NCBI RefSeq assembly: GCF_007197555.1
Contig: NZ_CP041614.1
Span: forward strand, 4,332,001 to 4,396,000
Source: Shewanella psychropiezotolerans
GTDB taxonomy: Bacteria > Pseudomonadota > Gammaproteobacteria > Enterobacterales > Shewanellaceae
DNA length: 64,000 nucleotides
Direction of reading: 5' to 3'
The notes under the pieces were generated by a model, which was given only the letters and a program-made list of their open reading frames with translations, was not told the origin of the DNA and ran no database searches. Positions 43,277-52,570 of the stretch are shown in pieces. Numbering within the stretch: the first letter of the stretch is position 1; each line of letters begins with the position of its first letter. A program made the position numbers and the translations under genes.

Positions 43277-44139
43277 TGACTGCACTCACTAGCGGACTCA
43301 CAGTTAACGACATCACAGTCACCTACCGCAACGGTCATACTGCAATTCATGATGCCAGCTTTGACCTGCCTAAGGGGTCAATCACAGCCCTGGTCGGCGT
43401 CAATGGCAGCGGCAAGTCCACCCTATTTAAATCCATCATGGGCTTCGTCACTCTGGCTAAGGGCAAAGTTGAGATCTTGGGTCTTTCGGTTAAACAGGCC
43501 CTAAAGAGCAACCTGGTGGCCTATGTTCCCCAGAGCGAAGAGATAGATTGGAATTTTCCTGTGCTAGTAGAAGATGTGGTCATGATGGGTCGATATGGCC
43601 ATATGAACATGTTTCGCATCGCTAGCAAGCATGATGAACAGATGGTGAATATCGCCCTGGACAGGGTCAATATGAGGGAGTTTCGCAAGCGTCAGATAGG
43701 GGAGCTTTCCGGCGGGCAGAAGAAGCGTATCTTTCTTGCCAGAGCTCTGGCCCAAGAGGGGCAAGTCATCTTACTCGATGAGCCTTTCACCGGTGTGGAT
43801 GTGAAGACCGAAGATCAAATCATGGCACTACTGCGTGAGCTACGCGCCGAGGGCAAGGTTATCTTAGTATCGACCCATAACCTGGGCAGTGTACCCGAGT
43901 TTTGTGACAGAACGGTACTCATCAACCGCACCGTACTCGCCGCAGGCCCCACCAAATCGGTATTCACTCAGGAAAATCTGCAACTGGCATTTGGCGGCGT
44001 GCTGCGTCACTTCGTATTAGGAGGTAAAGACCTCCATGAAGATGATGATGCCAGGCAGGTAACCTTACTGACGGATCATGAGCGGCCTGTGGTGTTATAC
44101 GGTGATGACAGCAAGACTCAGGTTGTTAGCAGTGAATAG
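43276..44139 (+). CDS. Metal ABC transporter ATP-binding protein (SitB/YfeB-like)
   Basis: 287 aa. Walker [11 protein letters not shown]-loop [10 protein letters not shown], signature [15 protein letters not shown], Walker [13 protein letters not shown], and H-loop STHNLG are all intact. The Q-loop followed by [21 protein letters not shown] is typical for Mn/Fe/Zn-type ATPases. Energises the two permeases downstream. The start at 43276 is the third of three similar ATG contexts; only this one continues into the full gene. Confidence 0.93.
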   Translation: MTALTSGLTVNDITVTYRNGHTAIHDASFDLPKGSITALVGVNGSGKSTLFKSIMGFVTLAKGKVEILGLSVKQALKSNLVAYVPQSEEIDWNFPVLVEDVVMMGRYGHMNMFRIASKHDEQMVNIALDRVNMREFRKRQIGELSGGQKKRIFLARALAQEGQVILLDEPFTGVDVKTEDQIMALLRELRAEGKVILVSTHNLGSVPEFCDRTVLINRTVLAAGPTKSVFTQENLQLAFGGVLRHFVLGGKDLHEDDDARQVTLLTDHERPVVLYGDDSKTQVVSSE

Positions 44140-44193
44140 TATTTGGAAAATAGCGATAGAAGTGAATTCTTGATTAAAGTACCAGCTTAAAAA

Positions 44194-45156
44194 GTGAACC
44201 CTATGATTGAAACTCTATTACAGCCATTCGAATATGGCTACATGGTAAATGCCATCTTTATCAGTGCCCTGGTCGGTGGCGTATGCGCCTTCCTATCAGC
44301 CTATCTGATGCTCAAGGGCTGGTCTCTTATCGGCGACGCCCTGTCACACTCCATCGTTCCCGGTGTCGCTGGCGCCTATATGTTAGGTTTGCCCTTCGCC
44401 CTGGGCGCCTTCTTTTCCGGAGGACTCGCGGCAACGACCATGCTGTTTCTCAGTCAACGCTCTAAGCTTAAAGAAGATGCCATCATAGGCCTAATCTTCA
44501 CCTCCTTCTTCGGCCTCGGCCTGTTTATGATCTCCCTCTCCCCCACTTCGGTGAACATTCAAACCATAGTACTGGGGAATATTTTGGCAATCACCCCGGA
44601 AGATACCCTACAACTCCTGTTGATTTCCGGTATATCTTTGGCCGTGCTGGTACTGAAATGGCGAGATCTTATGGTGGTTTTCTTCGATGAGAACCACGCC
44701 AGAAGCATAGGCCTCAATCCCAATGCTCTGAAGATCCTCTTCTTCACCTTACTGAGTGCATCGACTGTGGCGGCGTTGCAGACCGTGGGCGCGTTTCTGG
44801 TTATTGCCATGGTAGTGACCCCCGGAGCTACCGCTTATCAGCTTAGCGACCGATTTGGCATTGTCGTCATCTTGAGTGTCGCCATAGGCGCTATTACCTC
44901 TTTTGTTGGCGCCTACTTAAGCTTCTTTATCGATGGTGCTACTGGCGGCATCATAGTGGTTTTACAGGCATGTGTCTTCGTGCTGACATTTGTGTTTGCC
45001 CCTAAACATGGTTACCTGGCGGCGAGGCACAGGGCGAAACGCTTCTCAGCTCCAAGCTTAAAAACGACCTCTAAAAAAATATCGCCAAGCATGCTAGAAC
45101 AAAAGTCGAAAAACATCTCAGTCGATACAGGAGTCCCCAATGACCAGTTTATTTAA
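44194..45156 (+). CDS. Metal ABC transporter permease (ABC-3 family, SitC-like)
   Basis: 320 aa, about eight membrane segments. ABC-3 signatures: LKGWSLIGDALSHSIVPGV near the N-terminus, LGNILAITPED and VGAFLVIAMVVTPGATAYQL. A GTG at 44194 gives MNPMIETLL; an ATG three codons later (44203) is equally possible. The cytoplasmic tail (about residues 283-320) is Lys/Ser-rich. The end overlaps the next permease by 17 bp, implying coupled synthesis of a heterodimer. Confidence 0.9.
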   Translation: MNPMIETLLQPFEYGYMVNAIFISALVGGVCAFLSAYLMLKGWSLIGDALSHSIVPGVAGAYMLGLPFALGAFFSGGLAATTMLFLSQRSKLKEDAIIGLIFTSFFGLGLFMISLSPTSVNIQTIVLGNILAITPEDTLQLLLISGISLAVLVLKWRDLMVVFFDENHARSIGLNPNALKILFFTLLSASTVAALQTVGAFLVIAMVVTPGATAYQLSDRFGIVVILSVAIGAITSFVGAYLSFFIDGATGGIIVVLQACVFVLTFVFAPKHGYLAARHRAKRFSAPSLKTTSKKISPSMLEQKSKNISVDTGVPNDQFI

Positions 45157-46066
45157 CTCAGATCTGGACACATTACTCTTACCCTTTAGCTTTACCTTCA
45201 TGCATCAAGCCTTCGTGATCGTCTTGTTAGTGGCGATTCCCACCTCAGTGCTCTCCTGCTTTCTCGTGCTCAAGGGCTGGTCCCTGATGGGAGATGCCAT
45301 CTCCCATTCGGTACTGCCAGGAGTTATCTTGGCCTATGTGCTGTCTATCCCCTACGCCATAGGCGCGTTCGCCGCCGGCATGTTCTGCGCCTTAGCCACG
45401 GGGTTTATCAAGGACAACAGTCGTCTCAAGGAGGACACTGTGATGGGCGTAGTGTTTTCCAGCATGTTTGGTTTAGGTCTGGTGCTGATGACTAAGGTTG
45501 AGACTGGGGTCCATCTGGACCATATCTTGTTCGGCGATGTGCTCGGAGTGAGCTGGACAGACGTGCTCGAAGCTGGGGGCATTGCGCTGCTGGTAATAAG
45601 CTTCATCCTATTCAAGGGGCGGGATCTGCTGGTGTTTGTCTTCGATCAGCAACATGCCAAAGCCATAGGATTGCCCGTAGGTCTGCTGCATTATGGTTTG
45701 CTGTCGATACTCTCCCTCACCATAGTCGGCGCACTTAAGGCCGTTGGCATGATTCTGGTTGTCGCCATGCTGATAGCTCCCGGGGCCACCGCCTTCCTGT
45801 TAACCCGTAAGTTTCAATCTATGATGCTAATCGCCCTGCTTATCTCGACCTTGACCTCCTTCCTGGGCGTCTATCTCAGCTTCTTCATCGATAGTGCCCC
45901 CGCGCCCACCATCATCATGCTGATGACGCTGATCTTCATCTGTGTGTTCTTCTATTCCGGCTATCAGACGAAACGAGCCTCCGCCGCCCTAGACCCAAAA
46001 GACCAGAAAAACCAACAAGATCAGCAGCACAGTTTAGAAACGCCCAAAGAGGCGTTCGCCGAATAA
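45140..46066 (+). CDS. Metal ABC transporter permease (ABC-3 family, SitD-like)
   Basis: 308 aa, paralogous to the preceding permease. LKGWSLMGDAISHSVLPGVILAY and VGMILVVAMLIAPGATAFLL are the matching signatures. Last gene of the Fur-controlled operon. C-terminal tail is rich in Gln/Asp/Lys (DPKDQKNQQDQQ). Followed by a large imperfect hairpin at 46108-46149. Confidence 0.9.
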   Translation: MTSLFNSDLDTLLLPFSFTFMHQAFVIVLLVAIPTSVLSCFLVLKGWSLMGDAISHSVLPGVILAYVLSIPYAIGAFAAGMFCALATGFIKDNSRLKEDTVMGVVFSSMFGLGLVLMTKVETGVHLDHILFGDVLGVSWTDVLEAGGIALLVISFILFKGRDLLVFVFDQQHAKAIGLPVGLLHYGLLSILSLTIVGALKAVGMILVVAMLIAPGATAFLLTRKFQSMMLIALLISTLTSFLGVYLSFFIDSAPAPTIIMLMTLIFICVFFYSGYQTKRASAALDPKDQKNQQDQQHSLETPKEAFAE

Positions 46067-46107
46067 CGAGTCAATCAGGTCAGATAAATGAAATGAGATA
46101 AACAAGG

Positions 46108-46149
46108 AGCGGCTGGCTTATACCGATTGGTATCAGATACTAAGCCGCT
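46108..46149. terminator. Hairpin between convergent metal ABC operon and GNAT gene
   Basis: AGCGGC ... GCCGCT outer stem with TGGCTTA/TACTAA and TACC-GATT-GGTA inner pairing. It spans the end of the minus-strand GNAT gene and could serve both directions. Confidence 0.5.
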
Positions 46150-46774
46150 AATCTTGAAAAACGATATGGTAAAATACCTGTTGGTCTGTATCGTCAACGC
46201 CCTTTTCAGAATCTTCTGACGACACAAAGCAGAGGCTGAATCCAGTGTTAACTAACACAGCAATCGATGCCAGATTACTACTTTCAACACCGGCGACGAT
46301 CTTGCAAACATGAATCAGACTATCTTTAACAGAAGACCTTACACTATTGACTGGAGATTTTGCCCAAGCCACCAGCCCCTTAATCATCTCACAAGCAAAG
46401 CCTTGTCCCCATTGTGACTCCGTGAGCAGATAACCTAAGTGTAATGTAACCACTTTATCGCTTGGCAACTCTTGCTCTTGATGCCGCTCCTCATGTAAGA
46501 AGATGAAACCTATCACTTGGCGGGTTTCACGCTTTCTCACCACTAAGAAACTGCACTCCTCGACCCTGGCCTCTAGCCAGATCTTAGCTTCCTCGAGATT
46601 ATGAATATTTTGCCAACCCGGCGGCAAGGCGCGGGTCACATTTGGGGTGAGAATATCCAGTGTCATACTGGCAAGCTCTGCCATATCCGGCACTTGATGA
46701 TTGGCTGAGTCAGGCCAAGCTGAAATAACCAACCTTGGGGTCTCGAATTGGTACAATAAAGCAGAATTTTCCAT
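46148..46774 (-). CDS. GNAT-family N-acetyltransferase
   Basis: About 208 aa from MENSALLYQFETPRLVISAW, where GAGAGG precedes the ATG; an upstream in-frame start at 46798 lacks a good site. RimJ/RimL-like layout: substrate-side ETPRL start, LEARVEECSFLVVRKRETRQVIGFIFLH central strands, and GYLLTESQWGQGFACEMIKGLVAWA as the acetyl-CoA loop (Q/R-x-x-G-x-G/A type). Substrate unknown. Confidence 0.85.
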   Translation of the reverse strand: MENSALLYQFETPRLVISAWPDSANHQVPDMAELASMTLDILTPNVTRALPPGWQNIHNLEEAKIWLEARVEECSFLVVRKRETRQVIGFIFLHEERHQEQELPSDKVVTLHLGYLLTESQWGQGFACEMIKGLVAWAKSPVNSVRSSVKDSLIHVCKIVAGVESSNLASIAVLVNTGFSLCFVSSEDSEKGVDDTDQQVFYHIVFQD

Positions 46775-46819
46775 ATGCCCTCTCTTAATATCAATCAATC
46801 TAATTAATACAAGTTAATA

Positions 46820-47221
46820 TCAATCAATAAACCGGCTACGCAGATCTTCTGTAGGCAGCATACAGGCATCGCGTTTGCCGAAGAGTGAATAACGCCGACT
46901 CCCCAACCAGTGATAGCAATAATCCCTGAATGAACGAGGCAAGACCGAAAATATCCTCAGCAGAGGCCATAAACCGGATAGGTCTTTACAGATCTCAAGC
47001 GCCGCATCGGTACGGGTATAACATTTTCCCTGCTTGATAAGAAAGAAGGTATCGCCGTAATCATTCACAAGCGAATACCTAGCCATCAAGTCTTTTGCAG
47101 CCTCGCTTTGCATAGGCGTAAAGCAAAAAATTTGCTTAGGATCTCGCTTAATGATGAAGTTGACCGCGTTATTGCAGAGATTACACACACCATCGAAGAT
47201 GATGATATTTCTGGTTTCCAT
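46820..47221 (-). CDS. DCC-family thiol-disulphide oxidoreductase-like protein (DUF393)
   Basis: 133 aa. IIFDGVCNLCNNAVNFIIKRDP holds the FDG-x-C-x-L-C motif of the DCC family, and the C-terminal half has the usual LPRSFRDYCYHWLGSRRYSLFGKRDAC with extra cysteines. Redox role suspected for the family but unproven. AAGGAG ribosome site. Upstream neighbour of the GNAT gene (46-bp gap), likely cotranscribed. Confidence 0.88.
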   Translation of the reverse strand: METRNIIIFDGVCNLCNNAVNFIIKRDPKQIFCFTPMQSEAAKDLMARYSLVNDYGDTFFLIKQGKCYTRTDAALEICKDLSGLWPLLRIFSVLPRSFRDYCYHWLGSRRYSLFGKRDACMLPTEDLRSRFID

Positions 47222-47378
47222 GGCACTCCTTACTTTTTCTTATACAAAGTGGCTGCTGGGCTTAAGATTTACATTTAAATCCTGATTTCTGGTTCAGAAA
47301 TTGCTCGGTTTACTGAGACGAAGTCGACTCGATAATATACGCAAAGATATCCCATAGTTCCAATGGAAGGACAGTAAC

Positions 47379-47858
47379 ATGATGACAGTTAATGGCTACA
47401 ATGCTTATTTAAATACAGACACACATATTAGTAAGCCATCACAGGTTCAAGCTAGCCATCATATTGCGTCAAATTCAGTCCAATCTCCGGAGCCCCAGAG
47501 TCATATCATCGACCCAAACAGCCAATATCAAGACCGAGTCACACTTTCATCGAGCGCTCAAACCGCTGAAAGTCCCGAGGCCGACACCTATGAACAACTT
47601 GGCTCACAAGCCAAACAAAGAGCCAGCTTACAAGATATAATGCAGGTCATACTGGATAAACGCACTGGCATTGACCGTGATAAATTAGATGAGATAGAGG
47701 CTCAAATACAGGCTATTGCAAAGAGTGACACCCTAAGCAAAGAGCAGAAGGAGGCACAGATCAAACTGTTAGAGGAGCAAAAGACACAACTAATTCAAGA
47801 GTTTGTCGAGAAAAACGAACAAAACCAGCAAGAATACGATAATAAAATCACGTCATAG
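47379..47858 (+). CDS. Uncharacterised protein with C-terminal coiled coil
   Basis: 159 aa, no signal peptide and no cysteines. Residues 1-75 are low-complexity, rich in Ser/Gln/His. About 85-159 (LQDIMQVILDKRTGIDRDKLDEIEAQIQAIAKS...) is strongly helical with heptad-like spacing and ends in a charged Gln/Glu/Lys tail. The N-terminal MTVNGYNAY... and QDRVTLSSSAQ recall small Shewanella proteins of unknown function that begin like flagellar or export-associated proteins; I cannot name a family. Good GGAAGGA ribosome site; monocistronic. Confidence 0.6.
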   Translation: MMTVNGYNAYLNTDTHISKPSQVQASHHIASNSVQSPEPQSHIIDPNSQYQDRVTLSSSAQTAESPEADTYEQLGSQAKQRASLQDIMQVILDKRTGIDRDKLDEIEAQIQAIAKSDTLSKEQKEAQIKLLEEQKTQLIQEFVEKNEQNQQEYDNKITS

Positions 47859-47983
47859 CCACCGATGTTTAGCGCAACATTCATAGCGACTAAAGATAGC
47901 GGCAAAGCGGATGCCGTTTGCAGGCAAGGATTAGCCGCAATAACGGCAAGAAATAAATACCAGCAGCCAATCCTTGAAAATAA

Positions 47984-49287
47984 TTAAATATAGCGAGCGA
48001 AAACTCTCGCCATAGTGCCGTCCTTGATCGTAATTTCTAGCCAAGTGTCTACGTATTCTTTCCAAATAAGATCTCTGTTCATCAAGAACGCCTTGGCCGA
48101 ATAACTCAGGTTAGTATCAGGCATTGCGGCGCATAGCTTAGGATGTTTCTTAGATTGCACCTGTACCTCAATACGATCGGTGAACATCACATCGGCGCGG
48201 CCGTCGATGATCTCTTGGAATACTGTCACATTACTGCCATGAACAATGACCTTAGCCTGCTTAATATTGCCATCGACGAAGCGCTGATTCGTACCACCTT
48301 TATTGACGATAACTCGCGTGTCCGGCGTATCTATCTTGGCTAAGGAATCATACTGACTCACGTTAGCACACAGGCTAATCGGTGTTTTCCCCCCTCCAGA
48401 TAAACATCAGACATCAAACCTACCTGTTGACGAAATAGCTTCTTCGAAATGCCACTCATCATGATATCAAAATCTTGGCTTTGCAGATCTGCTATCAGAT
48501 CTGTCCAACTCGTAGATAAAAATACAGCTTTGGCCCCCAAAGAAGCGGCCAACTGATTTGCCAGCTCTATGTCTATCCCTCTTCTGTGCGTCCCCGCTAA
48601 ATATGAAAACGGCTCATAGTCGCCGGTGGTACCGACTATCATAATTTTTTGAGCCAGTATCTTGTCTAATGCCGACGAATAAACTTTAGGCTTCACTGAA
48701 GTTAATGCTCTGAACAACAAGGCTTTCTCTTCAAGGCTCACAAACTGGGTATCTATGGAATGATTAAATATCACAAAGTCATGCTCCCCCTGATGACTCG
48801 CAATCCTTTGAATAATCGATTTGCCTAGTACTATCAGTTTGGGACGAATTTCAGACAAGCTAAGTTCGGAACGAGTGGCCCCTTGTAACTCAGGAGGCAA
48901 ACCATGCTCGGTCCATTGCTGATAATATTTCCCCTGTATCTTCTTAGCTAATTCGATTTGAACCCGAAAAAAGTTCTCGATCGCCTGAGATGCTATCCCT
49001 TGCTCCTTTGCCATCGAGACGCTCTTCTCGATCACCAATTTCTCTCTGGTGAGGTCTTCAATCGCTAACTTATGTTGCCATTTATATAAGGCCACAGCTT
49101 TCATGTAGCCAAGACGTGTATTCATTTCTGAATAAAGCGCCTGATTTTCATCATCCTCGGCATGAGCAGAGAAAGACAAGAGCGTCAGTAAACTTAAGCA
49201 TAATACTGCGTATAGACGGACGGAATTAAGGGTATAAAAACGAAGAGAGGCCATAAAAAAGATCAAGATGACTGAAATGGAGCACAA
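47984..49287 (-). pseudogene. Exported chorismate mutase-cyclohexadienyl dehydratase (PheC-like) fusion, frameshifted (probable sequence error)
   Basis: The first frame (49287-48358) has a signal peptide (cleavage near SAHA-EDD). A secreted AroQ-gamma chorismate mutase domain follows (about residues 50-160: MNTRLGYMKAVALYKWQ, Arg/Lys/Glu active-site helices). Then comes the start of a type-3 solute-binding/PheC domain (GTTGDYEPFSY...RRGIDIELANQLA). The second frame (48361-47984) continues with VIVNKGGTNQRFVD and FTDRIEVQVQSKKHPKLCAAMP. They join at a GGGGGGAAAA run (minus strand; 48385-48394): one added base gives EGGKTPISLCANVSQYDSLAKID, the expected family sequence. The intact protein (about 434 aa) would convert chorismate through prephenate towards phenylpyruvate in the periplasm. 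Confidence 0.8.
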
Positions 49288-49383
49288 AGATATCAGTTAC
49301 ACCTAATATTGCAACAGAGACAACAAGCTAGCCTGACTAATCGATAGGGTAACGACATTACCTAGCACTAGTACTGGCATTAA

Positions 49384-49407
49384 ATGAGCACAATTTTGTA
49401 CAAAAGC
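49384..49407. promoter_or_regulatory. Predicted operator of the AraC regulator, site 1
   Basis: ATGAGCACAATTTTGTACAA followed by AAGC, 47 bp before the araC-type start. The same pattern, ATGAGTGCAAGTTTGTACAA, occurs at 50330 in front of azlC. Shared form: ATGAGYRCAAKTTTGTACAA. Confidence 0.6.
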
Positions 49408-49453
49408 ATTAGCCATTTATGCGCTATGATGACTCAGTACAACGAGGAGTATC

Positions 49454-50329
49454 ATGGAACAAGCGGCACCTAAGGCAGACAAGCAAGATTCTGCCCGACA
49501 GAGAAACAATAGTGAAAAAGCGGAATTTACCTTGGCCCAAGAGCTGGGTGGTATTGAGCTACTCGATGCCAGCTATCAAAAACAGAACTTTTCCCGTCAC
49601 AGTCATGAAGGCTACACCGTTGGTGTGATAGATACAGGTGCCCAGAAGTTCTTTCGTACCGGCAGCAATCACCTAGCGCCGCAGAACAGTATCATCTTAG
49701 TCAACGCCGATGAGGTACATAACGGCTGCTCTGCCACAGAGAATGGCTGGTCTTATCGCGCCATGTATCCTCTTCCCGAGCAATTTGCCTCGATCAACCA
49801 AGAATTAGGACTGGCCTCGACAGGCGCACCTTACTTTCCCGACGCTGTGGTCCACGACAAGTCGATGGCCGACATGCTCCGCATGACGTTTCAGACTCTT
49901 AAAGAGTCCGATAACCGCCTGCTGCGGGAATCTGTTGTCTACTCCACCATGATTAAACTCATGGCACGCCACAGCACACACAGAGGAGAAAACCAGACAC
50001 AGGCCTTGGCTCAGCCTCAATTGGCACTGGTTAAACAATTTCTCGACGATCACCCCAACGCCGATATCTCTCTGGAAGAGTTGGCAGTGTTAGCCGGGCT
50101 CAGCCCCTTCTATTTAATCAAACAATTTCAGCGCACCTTTGGCCTACCGCCCCATGCCTATCAGATCCAAGCGCGAGTCAGACTCGCCAAGAAACGGATC
50201 CGAAGTGGCGATAAGCTACTGGATGTCGCCTTAGCCTGTGGTTTTCACGATCAAAGCCACCTCAACCGTCACTTTAAACGCACCATGGGGGTCACACCAG
50301 GCCAATATGCAAAAGAGTTTACCAGATAA
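49454..50329 (+). CDS. AraC-family regulator of the azlCD genes
   Basis: 291 aa. N-terminal AraC-like cupin arm domain (about residues 35-170: FSRHSHEGYTVGVIDTGAQKF, LAPQNSIILVNADEVHNG). C-terminal double helix-turn-helix (about 190-291: ADISLEELAVLAGLSPFYLIKQFQRTFGLPPHAYQIQARV...LLDVALACGFHDQSHLNRHFKRTMGVTPGQYAK). GAGGAG ribosome site. Directly upstream of azlC, and the same 20-bp motif precedes both genes, pointing to autoregulation plus control of export. Confidence 0.88.
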   Translation: MEQAAPKADKQDSARQRNNSEKAEFTLAQELGGIELLDASYQKQNFSRHSHEGYTVGVIDTGAQKFFRTGSNHLAPQNSIILVNADEVHNGCSATENGWSYRAMYPLPEQFASINQELGLASTGAPYFPDAVVHDKSMADMLRMTFQTLKESDNRLLRESVVYSTMIKLMARHSTHRGENQTQALAQPQLALVKQFLDDHPNADISLEELAVLAGLSPFYLIKQFQRTFGLPPHAYQIQARVRLAKKRIRSGDKLLDVALACGFHDQSHLNRHFKRTMGVTPGQYAKEFTR

Positions 50330-50352
50330 ATGAGTGCAAGTTTGTACAAGCC
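50330..50352. promoter_or_regulatory. Predicted operator of the AraC regulator, site 2
   Basis: ATGAGTGCAAGTTTGTACAA starting at the last base of the araC stop codon and 55 bp before azlC; 17 of 20 positions match site 1. Confidence 0.6.
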
Positions 50353-50384
50353 AGCGGATCTCAGATAGGTTAACTTAGTGGTTA

Positions 50385-51131
50385 ATGTTACCAATAGAAG
50401 TGTTCAAAAGATTAATGAGTTCCCAAATACAAACATTAAAGGCTGAGGGGAAATTTAACGGCTTCTTAAAGGGCACCTTAGCTGTGATGCCATTAACCAT
50501 AGCCGTCATTCCCTGGGGCATTTTAGCAGGCTCCTTTGCACTTGACGCCGGACTGTCTCCCTTCGAGAGTCAGGCCATGTCGGCCATCATTTTCGCAGGC
50601 TCGGCCCAGTTGGTTGCACTTGGCATGATCAAAGCTGGTGTTGGCTTAACCAGCATCTTAATCACCACCTTACTCATCACCTCGCGGCACTTTCTCTATG
50701 GCATGGCCATGCGCCCCCAAATTAGTCCCTTGCCACTCAAGTGGCGGCTAGTCTTAGGCTTTCTGCTTACCGATGAACTCTTTGCCATCGCTAATCAAGG
50801 CAAGCAACACAAGCTGGATCCCTGGTATGCATTCGGCGGCGGATTTAGCTTTTATCTGGGCTGGAACCTAGCCACGGCGGCCGGTATTATCGCGGGTCAA
50901 ACAATCCCAAACCTCGACAGCTGGGGACTGGATTTTGCCATCGCGGCCACCTTTATCGCCATTGTCGTTCCTTCGGTAAAGAAACCTTCAATGCTATTTT
51001 GTGTACTAGTCTCTCTCGTCGGCGCCGTTGTCTGTGAGCTATTAGCCATCCCCGCTGGACTACTCATCGCAGCACTGCTTGGCATGACCTCCGGCACACT
51101 CTACGCCAAGCTGACAGGAGAGAAAACATGA
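50385..51131 (+). CDS. azlC: AzlC-family branched-chain amino acid exporter, large subunit
   Basis: 248 aa, about six membrane segments. AzlC features: GTLAVMPLTIAVIPWGILAGSFALDAGLSPFESQAMSAIIFAGSAQLVAL, ITSRHFLYGMAMRPQ and FLLTDELFAIAN. Exports branched-chain amino acids or analogues together with AzlD. Start uncertain: ATG at 50385 or at 50415 (MSSQIQTLKAEGKF); neither has a strong ribosome site. Overlaps azlD by 4 bp. Confidence 0.88.
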   Translation: MLPIEVFKRLMSSQIQTLKAEGKFNGFLKGTLAVMPLTIAVIPWGILAGSFALDAGLSPFESQAMSAIIFAGSAQLVALGMIKAGVGLTSILITTLLITSRHFLYGMAMRPQISPLPLKWRLVLGFLLTDELFAIANQGKQHKLDPWYAFGGGFSFYLGWNLATAAGIIAGQTIPNLDSWGLDFAIAATFIAIVVPSVKKPSMLFCVLVSLVGAVVCELLAIPAGLLIAALLGMTSGTLYAKLTGEKT

Positions 51132-51430
51132 TTTGGTTGACTATTTTAGCCATGGCAGCAGTAGTATTTGGCAGTCGATATCTGTTTCTGGAGCCAAGGC
51201 TGCCGGTACGATTAAGCAAAAACACCTTAGCATTCCTGAGTTATTCGGCCCCAGCTGTTCTCACAGCCATTTTCGCTCCCATCGTCTTTATTCGAGAAAA
51301 TCAGTTAGATTTGAGTTTAGATAACAGCTATTTGATATGCGCAATCTTAGCCGCATTTTTGGCATATACCACACGCAGCGTACTGTTAACCACAGTACTG
51401 AGCATGGGGCTCTTCTTCGTTATTCACTAG
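51128..51430 (+). CDS. azlD: AzlD-family exporter subunit
   Basis: 100 aa, four hydrophobic segments. FGSRYLFLEPRLPVRLSKNTLAFLSYSAPAVLTAIFAPIVF and the C-terminal LLTTVLSMGLFFVIH are typical for AzlD. The ATGA overlap with azlC couples translation and fits an obligate AzlCD pair. Confidence 0.88.
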   Translation: MIWLTILAMAAVVFGSRYLFLEPRLPVRLSKNTLAFLSYSAPAVLTAIFAPIVFIRENQLDLSLDNSYLICAILAAFLAYTTRSVLLTTVLSMGLFFVIH

Positions 51431-51445
51431 GGTAAAGGAATAAAA

Positions 51446-51787
51446 ATGACTTCGAACGAAAATTTGGAACACCCAAGAATGCAGGTCACTTGTCATGTTA
51501 GATACGTAATAAACCCGGAAATGATTGAGGAGTTTGAACACTATGCCAAACTCTGGATACCGCTAGTTGAAAAGTTTGGTGGCCAACATCATGGCTACTT
51601 TCTGCCTGGCGAGGGAGCAAATGATATCGCTATAGCCTTATTCTCTTTTCCTAGTTTGGCTGTTTACGAAATCTATCGGAATGATTCAGCCAAAGATGCT
51701 GATTGTCTCGCTGCATTTGACTTCGCCAAAAAACATAAATTCATTTTAAGATATGAGCGTAATTTTATGCGTCCTGTACTAGGCTAA
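51446..51787 (+). CDS. NIPSNAP-family protein
   Basis: 113 aa dimeric alpha-beta-barrel type. VTCHVRYVINPEMIEEFEHYAKLWIPLVEKFGGQHHGYFLPGEGANDIAIALFSFPSLAVYEIYR is the standard NIPSNAP layout. Role not established for bacterial members. AAAGGA ribosome site, 15 bp after azlD, so it may belong to the azl transcript. Confidence 0.85.
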   Translation: MTSNENLEHPRMQVTCHVRYVINPEMIEEFEHYAKLWIPLVEKFGGQHHGYFLPGEGANDIAIALFSFPSLAVYEIYRNDSAKDADCLAAFDFAKKHKFILRYERNFMRPVLG

Positions 51788-51809
51788 TATTTATGGACAC
51801 TATTGCGTC

Positions 51810-52496
51810 CTAATTGTAACCGTACTTAGCCTCCATCGCCTCGATATAGTCCTGCATCTCCTCACCGGGCGTCACTGAAAAGTGCCGGCCTAAATTGGTG
51901 AGTCCGGTGATCCTATCGACCCTGAAGTTACGAAAATCATCTCTGAGTTCACACCAGGCGAGCAAGGTCCAGGTTCCCTTCCAAAAATAGATGGCCAGAG
52001 GGCGGATCTCTCGCTGAGTATTAGCCTCTTTGACATCCCGATATTCCATCGACAGGTATTCCCGTAATCTGGATGCAATTCTCAACACATCGAGAAATTT
52101 AAACTCATCGGTGTCGATATAAAAGTCCGGAGCAAACATCAGGGACTGATAATCCTGCAAACGTGCAGGTAAGACTGCTTCAACCTTGATCATCGCCTGC
52201 TTGGCGGCGCTGGAGAGCTCTTTACCGCCCCAGGCTTGTACCATACGCATGCCGACTTGAATCGCTTCAAGCTCGGCTTCATTGAACATCAAAGGTGGGA
52301 CATTGACCTCATGGCGCAGCAGGTAACCGACACCGGCCTCGCCTTCGATAGGGATACCACTGAGACAGAGATCTTGCACATCGCGATATATGGTTCGGGT
52401 CGACACTTCCAGCCTCTCAGCCAGCTCTTTGGCCGTCGTTAAACGGCGATGACGCAGTAGTTGAACTAGCTGAAATAATCTGTCGGCTCGGCGCAT
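51810..52496 (-). CDS. YafY-type transcriptional regulator (DeoR-like HTH plus WYL domain)
   Basis: 228 aa. N-terminal winged helix (RADRLFQLVQLLRHRRLTTAKELAERLEVSTRTIYRDVQDL, residues 3-43), then GIPIEGEAGVGYLLR, and a C-terminal WYL-like domain (about 130-210; YFWKGTWTLLAWCELRDDFRNFRVDRI). The WYL triad appears altered. Probably regulates the GyrI-like and VOC genes that precede it on the same strand. Confidence 0.88.
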   Translation of the reverse strand: MRRADRLFQLVQLLRHRRLTTAKELAERLEVSTRTIYRDVQDLCLSGIPIEGEAGVGYLLRHEVNVPPLMFNEAELEAIQVGMRMVQAWGGKELSSAAKQAMIKVEAVLPARLQDYQSLMFAPDFYIDTDEFKFLDVLRIASRLREYLSMEYRDVKEANTQREIRPLAIYFWKGTWTLLAWCELRDDFRNFRVDRITGLTNLGRHFSVTPGEEMQDYIEAMEAKYGYN

Positions 52497-52570
52497 GAGT
52501 CACCTCAATATTGAACATCAAACAGATGACATCCAGCTCTAAAACACTGGCTCTGCAAAACATATCTCTA

